A stretch of DNA of 64,000 nt from contig OY997661.1 of the NCBI GenBank assembly GCA_963921795.1, positions 40,096,622 through 40,160,621 on the forward strand, read 5' to 3'. Within the stretch, counting starts at the first letter, position 1, and each line of letters opens with the position of its first letter. This stretch comes from Nannobrachium achirus (lineage: Eukaryota > Chordata > Actinopteri > Myctophiformes > Myctophidae). The notes beneath the pieces were generated by a model. It searched no databases, had not been told where the DNA came from, and was given only the letters and a program-made list of their open reading frames with translations. Of the stretch, positions 30,366 to 43,273 are shown in pieces. Made by a program: the position numbers and the translations under genes.

Positions 30366-31154
30366 AGTAACTTTAAGAATATAGTCCTGGGCTGTCTCTG
30401 TGTTTTATTTATGGTTATGGATTAGGATATCTATTATCCATATCTAGTTTTTACTTCAGTTACTCACGGACAAGATACAAGATACGGACAAGATGTGCTG
30501 GTTTTCATAGTTACGGTCGCAGTGAACTTACACCAGGCCGAAGGCCAGAGCCAAACATTATGCTTTCACCCAATGTCAAATTCTGACTATAAGCTATCCA
30601 TCGCGGTGTAGTCTTTTTAAGTCATAAAACTACAACATTACGTCAATACTCGCGGTGAAGAGCTATCCACCGCGAACCCCGACACATCTCTCTGTTTTTA
30701 CTATCAGACAGATCGGCCCATCACCTCGTTCACTGATTGGTCCATGAGCGCAATAGATAGGAGGGGACGGGGGGGATTAACACCTCCACTTTTTTTGGGT
30801 GGAGGGGATATCCCCCCCAGTCAAAAAGTCTGGATTAAAACTCTTTTTCCCCCAATAATAATAATTATTATTATTATGTTTATTGTGTCTAAAAACGTAA
30901 AATTACTGCTGGAATAAAACCAATGAGCGATACAATTTAAATAATTGAGGGTTCCTATATTATATACTCACCCCTTATAAAGCTAAAATGGTTTCTCCTG
31001 CTTTCACGTTGTTTTGAGACCTATAGTAGCTTTGCGGTTTGTGTGTCCGCTTGCATCATGTTATGGTTGTGAAACTTAGGTGTGCTATAAAGGATAATTA
31101 TGATCATCTGAAGTAAATGGAAAAGTCTTTTCATTGGTCCTGCAAACATAATAT
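30366..31154. other. No gene seen
   Basis: Non-coding. It includes GCTATCCACCGCGAA phrases (30595-30670) that are echoed at 33440-33510. Confidence 0.5.
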
Positions 31155-31370
31155 CAACTCTCAGGTTCTGTTCGCCCCACCCTCCCCCGGTCCTGACTGT
31201 AAAGCAGCTTCTTCAGCACACAACAGCATGCATTGAACAGAGCCAGGGAAAAAAAAAAAAAAAAGACTGCAAACCATAAGATCAACTTTCAGGTTCTGTT
31301 CGCTCCACCCTCCCCCGGCTTCTTCCACACACAACAGGCATTGAACAGAGACAGGGAGAGAGAGAAAAAA
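31155..31370 (+). repeat. Tandem duplication, about 130-bp unit
   Basis: TCAGGTTCTGTTCGCCCCAC at 31161 recurs as TCAGGTTCTGTTCGCTCCAC at 31289. Both are followed by CCTCCCCCGG, ACACAACA and CATTGAACAGAG. Confidence 0.75.
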
Positions 31371-33180
31371 AGACGTAATGTAACATAGAGCAGCATGTTT
31401 CATTACTGTAAACTGAGAGGAGAGCTTGACTGTTTACATTCAAGGAAGCAGCTGATGTCTGTGGGTAAGCATGCAACAGAAAATCTTCTCCCCTCTTCCT
31501 TCTTCCTTCTTTATCCAACACCATTAAGCAATAAGCATGGATAACGTAAACGCAAGTGCAAGTGTTCGAAACACCTGTTTGCTAAGTTCTGGAAGGAAGC
31601 ACTCCCAAACTAGTGACATGATCAGTTGATCACAATCACATCACGTTATGAATGTATGTAGGTTCCCAAATTGTGAAAAGTGAAAAATGGTTTGGTTTGT
31701 TGCAACAATGACTAGTTATCTAAAGTATGGTAATAGTGTCAAGTAGTGTGAGGATTAATGTTAGAGTGTTTGTGTTTGAGCGCCTCAGTTTGGCCGCTGC
31801 AGAGTTCATGTGCAACCTCTTCCAGAGAGATAGATGGAGATACTAGAAACTAAACTGCTGGATGTCCCTAGTAATAACAATAATTGTATAATATCCCATC
31901 ATCATCTATCTAGTAGTCATATGATTATGTCATACAATATTAACAATCTAGGCATCACAATATTTTTGTTTCAGTCAGTCACAGTATTATTGTTTTGTGA
32001 ACTCCCAAAATGTTCACAGGATCTTGCTGTAGATTAAACGCACTGACTGACTTTGCTGTTAAAACAATGTGCATACACACAGTACACACAAGAATGTCAT
32101 GTTATGCCATTCTCATATAGCCTTATATGATCTAGCCTGTTATACAGTAGATGTATTCTCAGATCATTATAGCTAACCCTTGTTTTCCATAGCTTAGCTA
32201 ACTAGCCAAAGTTCTGATTGCATGCAGACTCATTTTTGCATGTAGGCTAATCATTTTCATACTTCACCCAATCTGAATAGTCCTATACTGCTTATTTTTC
32301 CTCCTATTCTATTTCCTATGTATAGCCTATATGCTTCACTCCTCATGTGCATTTGCTTGAGCACTGCTGCTATTGATTAGTGATTGTATATTCTGCACAA
32401 CACCTGCACATATTTAAGCTGCTACTAAAAATACAATGTAGTGTTTTATTGTTATACTGTTTTATATTGGCTTGCATGGGAGGCTGGGCTCAAGTCAGAG
32501 TTCTGGTGTCTCATTCACGGTGGTCTGCACTTTCTATTTCATGGGTGGATTATACTGCATTAATAATACAGTAGCTGTATCTGAGTGTGCATGTAATGGA
32601 TGATTATGTGTAGTGATCATGGTTAGATCAAGCTAGAATTCCTGGACTTTGTTTCAAGAGCTAGCATTGTCAAATTGTTACACCAGGTACCACATGTTTG
32701 TTTATAGCCTGCTTAGGCTACAATAGTAAAACTAAAAGAGTGAGAAAACATGGTAAATGGTGTTACAATTTGACAAATAAGGTGAACATGATTGCTGAGG
32801 CGATCACGGCTACCGTATCATTGTGAGACATGTCATTCAAACAGTAACAAAGTGTTCCCGGTTGGCCGGTTCTCCGCTTGCATGGGGGGGCCCATACAGA
32901 TTTCTGGCCTAGAGGCCCAGAATTGCTAGTGACGCCCCAGCCCCCAGTGTTCAGGTCCAAGAAAAAGCCGCAAATATGATCGATTATACTGTACACACTG
33001 AGTAGTTCTCATTTCAAGGCGTATTACTGCCCTCTAGAGGCACAGTCCCACCAGTGCAGTGCAGTCGGCAGCTCAGCTCAGCTGTTCTGAATGAGTTTAA
33101 TTAATGCTACGCGATAGTGACAAGCAGGCAGGCAGTGGCCTGCCTGCCTTGAAATCTGCGTAAAACAACGGTGTAATTCA
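31371..33180. other. No gene seen
   Basis: AT-rich, mostly unique-looking non-coding sequence. Confidence 0.5.
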
Positions 33181-33429
33181 GCTCAAGTGGAGGGGATATG
33201 TCCCCCCCTCCTCGGGGCAAAAGTGGGGGGGATATCACCAAAAGTGGGGGGGGTACCCCAAAAATTTTCGCGCGCGCTATGCGCGCGCACATACCTCACA
33301 GATATGTCCCCTTCACTTTTAAAATGCCTCTTGCGCCCCTGGATTGGTCGATCTAGACCAGTCAGTCACAGTGATAGGACTTCACCGTGACTGACTATGA
33401 TGGCCTCCACTTGTTTTCTCACGTGGATA

Positions 33430-33515
33430 GCTGACCACCTAAAATTTGCGGTGAATAGCTCTTCACCCACCTAAAATTTGCGGTGAATAGCTCTTCACCC
33501 TGGACTCTGATAGAG
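33430..33515 (+). repeat. Short tandem duplication (about 33-bp unit)
   Basis: CACCTAAAATTTGCGGTGAA followed by TAGCTCTTCACC occurs twice in direct succession. Confidence 0.85.
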
Positions 33516-34067
33516 GCTTTTACACAGCCCTTGGTTGGCCACTGGGCATACCACACACTTCATTTTATGACTAAAACCAATCTGTTAATACAATTCAACA
33601 AGAAGCCTACGTCTGCAGCTGCAGCATAAATGTAGACCGTGATGTTGGGTAGGACCCATACTGGTTGACAAGTAACCCTGCCCAGAACTCTTAAGCCCAG
33701 TATCACCCCTGGACAAGCGGAAACGGTAGATATTTGGTCCAGCCTGCGCGGCATAGCCCGTGTTCGAATCCCAGGTGTTAAAGTTGCATTTACCTCTCTC
33801 TGGCAGGAGAGGACATTAAACTAATGGATTGCAGGCAGCTTTAACCGGGTGCAACACAGTAGAAGTCACAAACAATTGCTATTTTCAAACGTGCACATGT
33901 TTTCACACTAAAAGCACATCAGGCTTCAGAAGTGTTATGTAGGAAGACATTTCGACTCTCTAACCCCACAACAAACACCCTGCCTCTAATACACTCACAA
34001 ATGTTTTCCACTCCAAAGAAAACACCACACGTGTGCATCATAATGTTGCCTCTTATTGTCCTAGATA

Positions 34068-34624
34068 CAGGGACGTGCTGGCCATTGGGAAAAGCGGGAC
34101 AACTCCCGAACGGCCGGTTCATTCCCGGCCGGTCCAGGCCTGCCATTAGGAAAAAATTAAAAATAAAATGTCTGCCATCGTTCCATTTTGGGGGCTGGGC
34201 GGCCACCAAAGTAAATCGTCAATGTCGGGCAGAAACCTTGTATCTCCAAGTTTCAAATGTGTAAATCTTTCCGCAAAGCAAAGCCCTGCATCATCATACA
34301 AGGCCGTCGCACAAAAGTAGTGAAAACAGCAGATCTGTGCGAGGCGTTGTGTGCTTGTAGATCGGCTGTTTTCACTAGTTGAAATCATTTTTAATTCATA
34401 AATACAAAACAAACGGTTTTGGACATACAAGGTTTCCACCCGACAACGACGAAATATAACTCATGTACAGTAATTGGCCCACTGGCTTGTCACTTGTCAT
34501 GATCTGAAATGGCAAATCTTTGAGTAGCAGCAGCGATATAGAGAGAGATCTCTCTCTATAGCACGCAATGAGGGCCTCTCCAACTCTTTTTCCCGGGCTG
34601 AATCAGGGGCCCAGCACGTCCCTG
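34068..34624. mobile_element. hAT-like element (CAGGGACGTGCTGG ends) with unusual long flanking repeats
   Basis: The ends are CAGGGACGTGCTGGCC and GGCCCAGCACGTCCCTG. A 34-bp direct repeat with two mismatches flanks it (34034-34067 and 34623-34656), far longer than a hAT TSD. Family D copy 3 (34211-34455) is nested within. Confidence 0.7.
34211..34455. mobile_element. Family D MITE, copy 3
   Basis: The ends AAATCGTCAATGTCGGGCAG and CCACCCGACAACGACGA surround a hairpin module (34318-34385) with one shortened arm. Confidence 0.6.
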
Positions 34625-35063
34625 CACCACAATGTTGCCTCTTATTGTCCTAGATACTTTATATTTCAGCAGCTTTTACAGAATCTCTCGGGACAGCTTG
34701 TCAGCAGACAACCTTTAACCTTCTCCACAGACACTCCATTCAAGAAACACATTTTTTTCCTCCAGCGAAACATGTTTTTGGCAAGCACATCAAAGGTGAA
34801 TATATATAGAACCGGTTAATTAGCGAGAGATTGCAAGCTTTGGCATGGGCTGTTAGTGAAGGCTCACAGCACAATACGGAAAACACGTTAAGTGGTACCA
34901 GGTCAAAAACACCGTAGTAGCTATGGGAGTTGCAAATAATGTGGGTTATGTAAGCAATTTACCCCGAGTGAGAGGACATTATGCTCTCACTAGAAAAATA
35001 TTGTTCCTTCGAAACAATTGTGGGCTCGCTTCAAGCCAGAAAACAATGGCTATAAAAGCACAA

Positions 35064-37780
35064 AATGTCAAGATCGCAGGCAGTGCTCTCTTTGACGTTA
35101 CTGACGTCAAAGATTGGTCCATTTTGTTCCAAAAATGTGTTATGCAAAAGTTGACCCGCTGGTGGCGCTATAACAGGCCAATGTGAGAAGGTTGGTATCT
35201 GTTCCTTGACCTATCGGGAATGTGCTTGCAAGATTTCACGCACATCCCAGGCTGTGTTCATGATTTGAGGTGTTTTTGGCTTTGGACACTTTATCGCTGC
35301 TTGCAGCTATATTTATTATTATTATTTTATAATTTTTTTGTGTGCACTTCATAGGCATGTTAGATAAAGGTCCTTAGATTGCGTGTAGAATGTTTCATGC
35401 AAATTGCAAAAAAAATCCTAGAATAAAAACAGGTTTAAGCGTTTTACAAACTGCTCAAAATTATATAGCGCCCCCCTTTGGCCATTTGGGGTAAGATTGG
35501 TTTCAGTGATATTTGAACTAACCCTCTACACTATTTTGTCATGAAAATGTGACTTTGCATGTATGTTTTAGAGGCAGAAGAATCATTTGCATAAAAATGC
35601 AATATTGTTTGAATTATTTAAAAAAGCATGTTTCAATGTTAAAGAAATCCGATCTGACAGATCTTTAGATATCGGTCCAAAGTTCACGTAAAAAAAAGTT
35701 TTGTGCACGTGACGCGAAAATTCCAGAATAAAAGCGGGTTTACGCGTTTTACAAACTGCTCAAAATGGCGGAAAATCGAAGGGCGGAGCTTACTTAACAA
35801 CGACACAGATGTCTTCCGCTTGAGTCAAAGCACGCGTGTAACAAGTTGCATGTCTTCAAACGAAACGAGTCAAGACTTATGTCCGTTTGAAGTTTGAATT
35901 TTCAAACGCTTCGTATAGCGCCCCCCTTTGGCCAATTGGAATAAGATTGGTTTCAGGGATATTTGGACTAACCCTCTACATGTTTGCCAAATGCCATGAA
36001 AGTAACACTTTGCATGTTTGATTTAGAGGCAGAATAATAATTTGCATAAAACCGCAATATGAATTGAATTATTAAAAATTAATGGTTTAACGTACAAACT
36101 TCTCACCACATAGACTGTATAGGTATTGGTCCAAAGTCCATGTGAAAAAAGTTTTGTGCGCTTAACTCAAAAATCCCAGGAGGAGATAGATTTTTACTGT
36201 ATTTCATATAATTCAAAATTGTGGGAGACCTAAAGGTCAGAGGTCAAAAGTCAGAGGGTAAAAGTTGTTCGGCATGAGGAGACGCATACGTGTATACAGG
36301 TTTCATGGCTGTATGTATAACACAGCATGAGCTATACCCGTTCAAAGATCGTACTTTCGAAGGCTTCCTACAGCGCCACCATTTGGCCGATTGCTGTAAA
36401 AAGTAATAGCACACTTCCCCTTAAATGTCAAGATCGCAGGCAGTGCTCTCTTTGACGTTACTGACGTCAAAGATTGGTCCATTTTGTTCCAAAGATGTGT
36501 TGCGCAAAAGTTGACCCGCTGGTGGCGCTATAACAGGCCAATGTGAGAAGGGTGGTATCTGTTCCTTGACCTATTGGGAATGTGCTTGCAAGATTTCACG
36601 CACATTGCAGGCTGTGTTCATGATTTGAGGTGTTTTTGGCTTTGGCCACTTTATCGCTGCTTGCAGCTATATTCATTATTATTTTATTTTTTGTGTGTGT
36701 GTGCACTTCATAGGCATATTAGATAAAGGTCCTTAGATTGTGTGTAGAATGTTTCATGCAAATTGCAAAAAAAAATCCTAACGGGTTTAAGCGTTTCACA
36801 AACTGCTCAAAATGATATAGCGCCCCCCTTTGGCCAATTGGGGTAAGATTGGTTTTAGTGATATTTGGACTAACACTCTACATATTTGCCAAATGCCATG
36901 AACATGTTACTTTGCATGTATGATTTAGAGGCAGAAGAATAATTTGCATAAAACTGCAATATTCATTGAATTTATTTAAAAAAGCATGTTTCAATTTTAA
37001 AGAAATCCGATCTGACAGATCTTTAGATATCGGTCCAAAGTTCACGTAAAAAAAGTTTTGTGCACGTGGAGCGAAAATTCCAGAATAAAAGCGGGTTTAC
37101 GCGTTTTACAAACTGCTCAAAATGGCGGAAAATTGAAGGGCGGAGCTTACTTAACAACGACACAGATGTCTTCCGCTCGAGTCAAAGCACGCGTGTAAGC
37201 AAGTTGCATGTCTTAAAACGAAACGAGTCATGACTTATGCCCGTTTGAAGTTTGAATTTTCAAACGCTTCGTATAGCGCCCCCCTTTGGCCGATTGGACT
37301 AAAATTGGTTTCAGTAATACTTTGACTAACCCTCTACATCTTTGCCAAATGCCATGAACGTGTAACTTTGCATGTATGATTTAGAGGGCGAAGAATAATT
37401 TGCATAAAACCGCAATATTGATTGAATTATTAAAAAATTATATTTCACTTTAAAAGAAATCTGGTTGATCAATCTGACCGTATTGGTCCAAAGTTCATGT
37501 GAAAAAAGTTTCGTGCGCGTAACGAAAAAAACCCAGGAGGAGATAGATTTTTACTGTTTTTCATATAATTCCAAATTGTGGGAGATCTAAAGGTCAAAGG
37601 TCAAAAGTCAGAGCGTAAAAGTTGTTCGGCATGAGGAGACGCATACGTGTATACAGGTTTCATGGCTTTACCTCAAACACAGCATGAGCTATACCTGTTC
37701 AAAGTTCGCACTTTCGAAGGCTTCCTACAGCGCCACCATTTGGCCGATTGCTGTAAAAAGTAATAGCACACGTCGCCACA
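35064..37780 (+). repeat. Tandem duplication of a 1,359-bp unit
   Basis: ATGTCAAGATCGCAGGCAGT at 35066 recurs at 36425, and the order of all later phrases is the same in both units. Smaller internal repeats carry TATAGCGCCCCCCTTTGGCC, GATTGGTTTCAG and TTTAGAGGCAGAA two to three times per unit. TGGTGGCGCTATAA text also occurs at 59850. Short open frames are not conserved between units, so it looks non-coding. Confidence 0.85.
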
Positions 37781-37933
37781 GTAAGCTGAACACATTGATG
37801 TTTTTATTTTCATTTTCTCACTAAGTATGTAGGAGTAGAAAGGAACCGAAGTTTTTTGATACTTGCACTGACTGCCTGCCTAGTATAGAAATAATGACAA
37901 TATCTAAAGTGTGCTCGCCTTATAGGCGAGCCC

Positions 37934-38009
37934 ACAATAATGTCCGCAGTGAGGGTGTTATCGGACGAGGCGCAGCCGAGTCCGATAACACCCTCACTCA
38001 GGACATTAT
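37934..38009. repeat. Long hairpin within a foldback repeat
   Basis: GTGAGGGTGTTATCGGAC (37949-37966) and its exact complement (37980-37997) surround a 13-nt loop. AATGTCC / GGACATT flank them. CTACCACTTTTT at about 38050 and AAAAAGTGGTAG at 38558 suggest wider inverted ends (about 37905-38590). Confidence 0.7.
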
Positions 38010-38597
38010 GAGAGCATAATGTCCGACCCCGAGTGGTAAATAGCTTTTCTACCACTTTTTCCCGTATACATGAAAGAAAACACATAGTTGTAACTTGCAA
38101 GGATCTTAAGTTACAATCATTATTGCCTATAAAACTTCCGCGAGACAGCAGATAGTTCCACAAACAACATCTTCTACTCACCAACAGATGGCGCCAACTC
38201 CATACTAATCCATGCGTCTAGCTTACAGCTAAGCTAACGTCAGTTAGAAGTACCGTTCCGGCCGTAAATAGAGGCTGTTCGCTTCCAGAAAGGCATAGGT
38301 TCAGAGAAAAGGGGCTTTAAAGTTGGCGGATTGCATTGGATCCAAATAAATCGGCGACTATAGCATGCACGTTAGTAAACATAGGACCGTTGCCACCGTC
38401 ATTTGTTGGTTGGGGGAAAGGTGTTCCGACTACCTCCTGAAGTCCCCGGATGTACACTGAGGCGCATTGATCTCGGACACACAACTTTGCGGCAGTTGTC
38501 CTCTCATAACCTCCGGAATTTAGCCAATCAGAATCCAGTATTTGAACACGTGACTAGAAAAAGTGGTAGAAACAGTAGATACTACTGGGCAAAGCTC

Positions 38598-39055
38598 ACT
38601 TTTTTTCTTTTTTTTTTTTTTTTTCATTAATATTTTTATTGGAAGTTTAGGCAAGAATGAAAGAAAGGATCCCATTTTTGGGGGAATGTAGTTAGATTAC
38701 CTTTAGTTGAATATCTAATCCTTTCCAATTTTAAGAAGGACATCACTTCTCTCAGCCACTGGGTACTAGAGGGTGGTTTAGTGGATTTCCATTGGAGAGG
38801 GAGATGACGTCTGTCTTCGGGGACACCAAAGATAGCAGTGTGTGGAGAGATGTCTACAGGGATTGTGCAAATCTTGGACATTGCATCAAAGTAGTTTTTT
38901 TCCAGAGGTTAACCAAGCGTGGACATGAAAAAAAACATATGTGTTAGATTACAGGGTGAAAAATGACATCTGTCACAACTATCCGTCACAATAGGATATA
39001 TTTGCAACAGTTTTGCTTTGGAGTAATGGATTTCTACAGAGTACCTTGAATTGTA
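38598..39055 (-). mobile_element. L1-like LINE 3' end with poly(A)
   Basis: Minus-strand text SKAKLLQIYPIVTDSCDRCH, then FSPCNLTHM, is the C-terminal cysteine motif of L1-clade ORF2. It is followed by MSKICTIPVDISPHTAIFGV and a 3' tail of about 18 A (T-run at 38604-38625). A one-base length change in a T run near 38935 shifts the frame. The 5' part is missing. Confidence 0.75.
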
Positions 39056-39064
39056 TAAGGGTGA

Positions 39065-39095
39065 GAGATAGATAGATAGATAGATAGATAGATAT

Positions 39096-39154
<59 letters not shown>
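39065..39154 (+). repeat. (GATA)n microsatellite
   Basis: About 22 GATA units with one interruption. It is followed by CTTTATTATCCCAAGGGGG, a LINE 3'-end motif, so it is probably the tail of the next LINE fragment. Confidence 0.95.
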
Positions 39155-39430
39155 CCTTTATTATCCCAAGGGGGAAAATTAGTTGCCCAGAGGCAGCACA
39201 GCAGTATAAGGTTATTTACAAAGTTACAGAGAAGTATGAAAAAGAAAAAAAGAAAAAACAAGAACAGAGTACAGTAAGTACAGTAAGAGCAAGGTACAAC
39301 AGGAAAGGGAACGAATAATATATTATATATACATAAAGTGTCCTAAAGCACGACTATCAATATAATACAGTGCCCAAATCAAAGTGACCATAACAGTCAA
39401 TGCTAGTTAGTGCAACAAGTATCTCTACAT
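39155..39430 (-). mobile_element. LINE 3'-UTR-like fragment
   Basis: CTTTATTATCCCAAGGGGG, GTACAGTAAGTACAGTAAG, and CAAATCAAAGTGACCATAAC / CAGTCAATGCTAGTTAGTGC match text at 52500-52560 next to the LINE there. This suggests a common family. Confidence 0.5.
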
Positions 39431-40043
39431 CATGTCAAACACAAGCAGAAATACAAAAAAAAAAAAACTACTAACACAACCTAATAGTTCTGTGTCCAAA
39501 GGTCAGAGCGATAAAAACATGTGTGAAGGTACTCAAAGCAGCATCCCACCAACTGTCATCAAATGTCAGTCCCAATTCGGCTTCCCAGGCCTCCCTGGTT
39601 CTATTAATGGGAGTATCGTCTGAGGACAGGAGTCCATTATAAATTCACTTCTGGTGCTGGTAGGTAACTGTAAATACTGTTCATAGCGTTCAAAAGAAAA
39701 ATGACAAGGCATTTCAGTTTGCAAATGAAAGAGTCCTTTGTTGAAGCCAACTTTAAGCGTTCATGTTGTGGCACACACGGGTCATCGTAAGGTGTTCAGG
39801 GTTTGCTTTGGCCTCACAGGGTGCCAGGTAGGCAAGGTTTGTTTGCCATAAAGGACAATTCAATGAATGCCTGAAAGTTTAAATATATTCACTAGAAATT
39901 ATTTGTCCAGACGCTATAAACCCCATCTTTTATACAATGTACACGGCACACCGGTTAAACACTTCAAGATTATTTGCACATTTATATTCATTAATTTAAC
40001 AAATGGGTAAATTAACCCTGGGAATGTTACTGTGTACTGCAAC
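39431..40043. other. No gene seen
   Basis: Non-coding sequence. Confidence 0.5.
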
Positions 40044-40593
40044 CAGGGGCGTCACAAGGGGGGGGGGGGGGGGAGGAGTGGGACTGTGTTACTAGGGCCC
40101 AAGGTGGAGGGGGCCTTAATTATTTTATACTTTATCTATTGAAGCATAGCAGATATACAAGCTCACAGCGCCAAGCTGCGAGCTTGTAGATCTGCTATTT
40201 TTGAAAAGCTGTGAAAATGTTTGCAAATCTTTGAATATATGTATTTTTAAGCAAACATTTGTAACTCAAATTTTGCTTCTGGGGGGTCCCTGGAACTAAA
40301 TATTTTGAGATGGGGGTCCGTGGCCAAATACATATCATTTTGCGGGTCCTTGACATGAAAAAGTTGGAGCACCACTGATGTAGGAACATAGGTTTTTCAA
40401 AAAAACTTAGAAGGATTTGATATATTCAGACATTTCACGATTTCTCAAAAATAGCAGATCTACAGGCTCGCAGCGCGGCACTCGGTGCCGCGCTGTGAGC
40501 TTGTAGATCTGCTATTTTTCAATAGTTAACGCACAAAATAACGCGTATAATGCGTTCCCAGTCTAACCCCCTCCCCCTATGAAGAACATTCAT

Positions 40594-40624
<31 letters not shown>

Positions 40625-40668
40625 GAATCCTTGTACCCAGGGCCCAGAATTTGGTGGTGACACCCTTG
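40044..40668. mobile_element. CAGGGGYGTCRC-family element with two hairpins
   Basis: It has CAGGGGCGTCAC..GTGACACCCTTG ends. CTGCAAC is shared by the flanks (one base offset from an 8-bp TSD). Hairpin modules are at 40138-40208 and 40440-40530. Long G runs are at 40061-40074 and 40596-40618. Confidence 0.85.
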
Positions 40669-40849
40669 CTGCAACTGTCAGCTCTCCTTTATATCAGAAT
40701 GTTATGGAAACTTGTCGGGACACAGATGAGCTACTGTTAGCTCTTTTGCTTTCGTTGCTAGGGGTAATCTAATGGAATTACAAGAGCGCGATGGAAGAAG
40801 TGGATAATGGAGGAGATGGTTAGTCATTCGCCCCAGTCACTCACGTCGC

Positions 40850-41430
40850 CAGGGGCGTCGCACCAAATTCTGGGCCCTGGGTACAAGGATTCACCGCGGG
40901 CCCCCCTATGAATGTTCTTCAGAGGGGGAGGGGGTTTGACCCATTTAGACTGGGAACGCACTATTACGCATTATTTTGTGCTTTAACTATTGAAAAAAGC
41001 AGATAAACAACTTGAAGATCTGCTATTTTTTTTAAATTGTGAAAATCTGTGTGCAAGTCTTTGAATATTTCAAATTTCAAATGTTTCTATGTCAGTGGTG
41101 CTCAAATTCTTTCATGTGAAGGAGCCCCAAAATGATATGTATTTGGCCACGGACCCCCATCTCAAAATATTTCCTTCCAGGGACCCCCCCAGAAGCAAAA
41201 TTTGAGTTACAAATGTCTGCTTAAAAAAATACATATATTCGAAGATTTGCACCCATTTTCACGACTTTTCAAAAATAGCAGGTTTACAAGCTCACAGCGC
41301 GGCACTCGGTGCCGCGCTGCGAGCTTGTAGATCTGCTATTTTTCAATAGCTAAATAATGAAGGCCCCAACCACCTTGCGCCCTGGTAACTCAGTCCCACT
41401 CCCCCCCCCCCCCCCTTTGTGACGCCCCTG
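40850..41430. mobile_element. CAGGGGYGTCRC-family element, perfect TSD, two hairpins
   Basis: TSD CACGTCGC at 40842-40849 and 41431-41438; ends CAGGGGCGTCGC and GTGACGCCCCTG. Hairpins are at 40990-41035 (short) and 41268-41350 (full). 581 bp. Confidence 0.92.
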
Positions 41431-41899
41431 CACGTCGCTCACGTCTGCAGAGCTGTGACTTCACATCCAAGGAACATGCATTATCTTGTGAAAACAGTGG
41501 TTAGGCTTCAGTTCACCGGAAAGGTACCAGGAAGGGTGGGGGGTGGGGTGGGGAGGTCCAGGGTGGGAAGGGGGGTATCAAATGGGTAAGTGGAGGCTTC
41601 CACGATGCCATAAAAATGAAGAGTATTTCCGTGGGATTTCTTTGTGTACGTGTGTTTTTATGACACCCATCTGTTGGCAAGATCACTATTAAAAAGAAGA
41701 AAACACCTCAGGGTGCAAACCTAGCTCTGGTCCATATAGCGTTAGTGGAGTTCTCCCTAACGCTATGTTCCTCTACCTCCCACATCCTTGGCAAATCCAG
41801 AAAGACCCGTCGTCTGGTCCGAAAATAACAAAAACTGTTTTGCCCCTCGCCAAACCAAAGGTATCAGTGGACAGTTGAAAGCTTACTCTAGTACTTAGT

Positions 41900-41955
41900 T
41901 GGAGTTGGGCCTGTGGAAAAGGGGCTTAAGCCCCTTTTCCACAGGCCCAACTCCA
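41900..41955. repeat. 56-bp perfect palindrome
   Basis: GTTGGGCCTGTGGAAAAGGG and its exact complement meet at GGGGCTTAAGCCCC with no loop. It is formed by two head-to-head ends of the AAGCCCCTTTTCCAC repeat. Confidence 0.9.
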
Positions 41956-42474
41956 CACCACTCCACACCACACCGCCCACTTGTGCCAGGTTTTCCACTA
42001 CAAGGACCTGGGTAGAGTGGTGTGAAAGTGGTACTAAACGGGGTACTAAAAAGTATCCACTCTAGAGTAGATCTGAGCTAGGCCACACAGGGCCAAACAC
42101 ATCATAATGACTGATCACTCACTGGCTTTTCATTTAGAGTACCATGATATAGTTGTAATACATGATAATAGATTCTATTGTGTTATAACCACTATTATAA
42201 TCTATTATAGTGTATTATAATTATCATAGTAATACATTAATACTTTATAATGTATTATAATCACAGTTATAATCCATTATAGTGGAATATAATTAGGATA
42301 GTTGTAATACAAATTTATATTGTATTATAATCACAGTTAAAAGGGTCAATTTGTTTCTTACCGATAGGGGTACTTTTGTGTAATGGAAAATGTAGATATT
42401 TTTATGTGGTGCGGTGTGGTGTGGTGTAGTGTGGTGTGGTGTGGTGTGGTGCTAAAACTGCAGTCGAAAAGGGG
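41928..42474. mobile_element. AAGCCCCTTTTCCAC-family foldback MITE
   Basis: The left end AAGCCCCTTTTCCACAGGCC is mirrored by GCAGTCGAAAAGGGGCT on the right. The interior has the CCACACCACTCCACACC / GGTGTGGTGTGGTG inverted runs typical of this teleost MITE. A partial copy lies at 49665-49735. Confidence 0.65.
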
Positions 42475-42639
42475 CTATTGTGAGCTTGTAGGTCAGCTAT
42501 TTTCACAAACGTTTGACACATTTTTTCAAAACTTTAATACTTCAACTTTGGCATTGCATTTGCAAAAAAAGAAATGCTTTATGTAAACCTGGACAGCGCT
42601 TTCCTAATGATAAAATATCATTATAAAATTCATTATTTT

Positions 42640-43070
42640 TTCATTCATTATTTTATGCTTTAACTATTGAAAAATAGCAGATATACAAGCTCACAGCGCG
42701 GCACCGAGTGCCGCGCTGCAAGCTTGTAGATCTGCTATTTTTGAAAAATCGTGGAAATTTTCATTTTGACCTGATTCTATAAGTGTCTTTTGAATCCTTC
42801 TAAGATTTTTGGAAAAACCCTATGTTTCTATGTCAGCAATCTGGCCAGCCATCGTCAAAGAAAAGGTCCTTTTCACTTAACTGGAGCTCACTTAGTCTGT
42901 TCTTGAGAGACTACTATGTCAGTGGTTCTCAAACCTTTTCATGTCAAGGACCCACCAAAATGATTTTTATTTGGCCACAGACCCCCATCTCAAAATATTC
43001 ACTTCCAGGGACCACCCAGAAGCAAAATTTGAGTTACAAACGTTCGCTTTGAAAATACATCTAAGGTCAT
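42640..43070 (+). mobile_element. Composite hairpin/hAT repeat, left copy flanking the TRIM cluster
   Basis: CTTTAACTATTGAAAAATAG leads into a full hairpin module (42668-42752). Then comes CAGCAATCTGGCCAGCCATC text and a CAGTGGTTCTCAAACC hAT-like segment. The same order occurs inverted at 50200-50640. Confidence 0.75.
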
Positions 43071-43273
43071 TATAAAATTCTGTCACTATACAATGCAATG
43101 AGAGAGAGTATGTATGATCAATATCACATCGGGTTGTGATCTATAAGCTCATTTACACGTCACATTGTGAACGTTGTGAGCTTGTAGATCGGCTACTTTT
43201 GCTTTTGTGTGACACTACTATGATGAAGGGCATAAATGCATGAAAAAACTAATGAAATGTGGAGATACAAGGT

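Noticed and set aside
33740-33790. GTTCGAATCCC, a possible tRNA B-box
   Set aside because: No A-box at the right spacing and no cloverleaf stems; kept out as a tRNA or SINE.
34923-35186. Open frame of 87 codons at the start of the duplicated unit
   Set aside because: Not preserved in the second unit at 36425, so probably chance.
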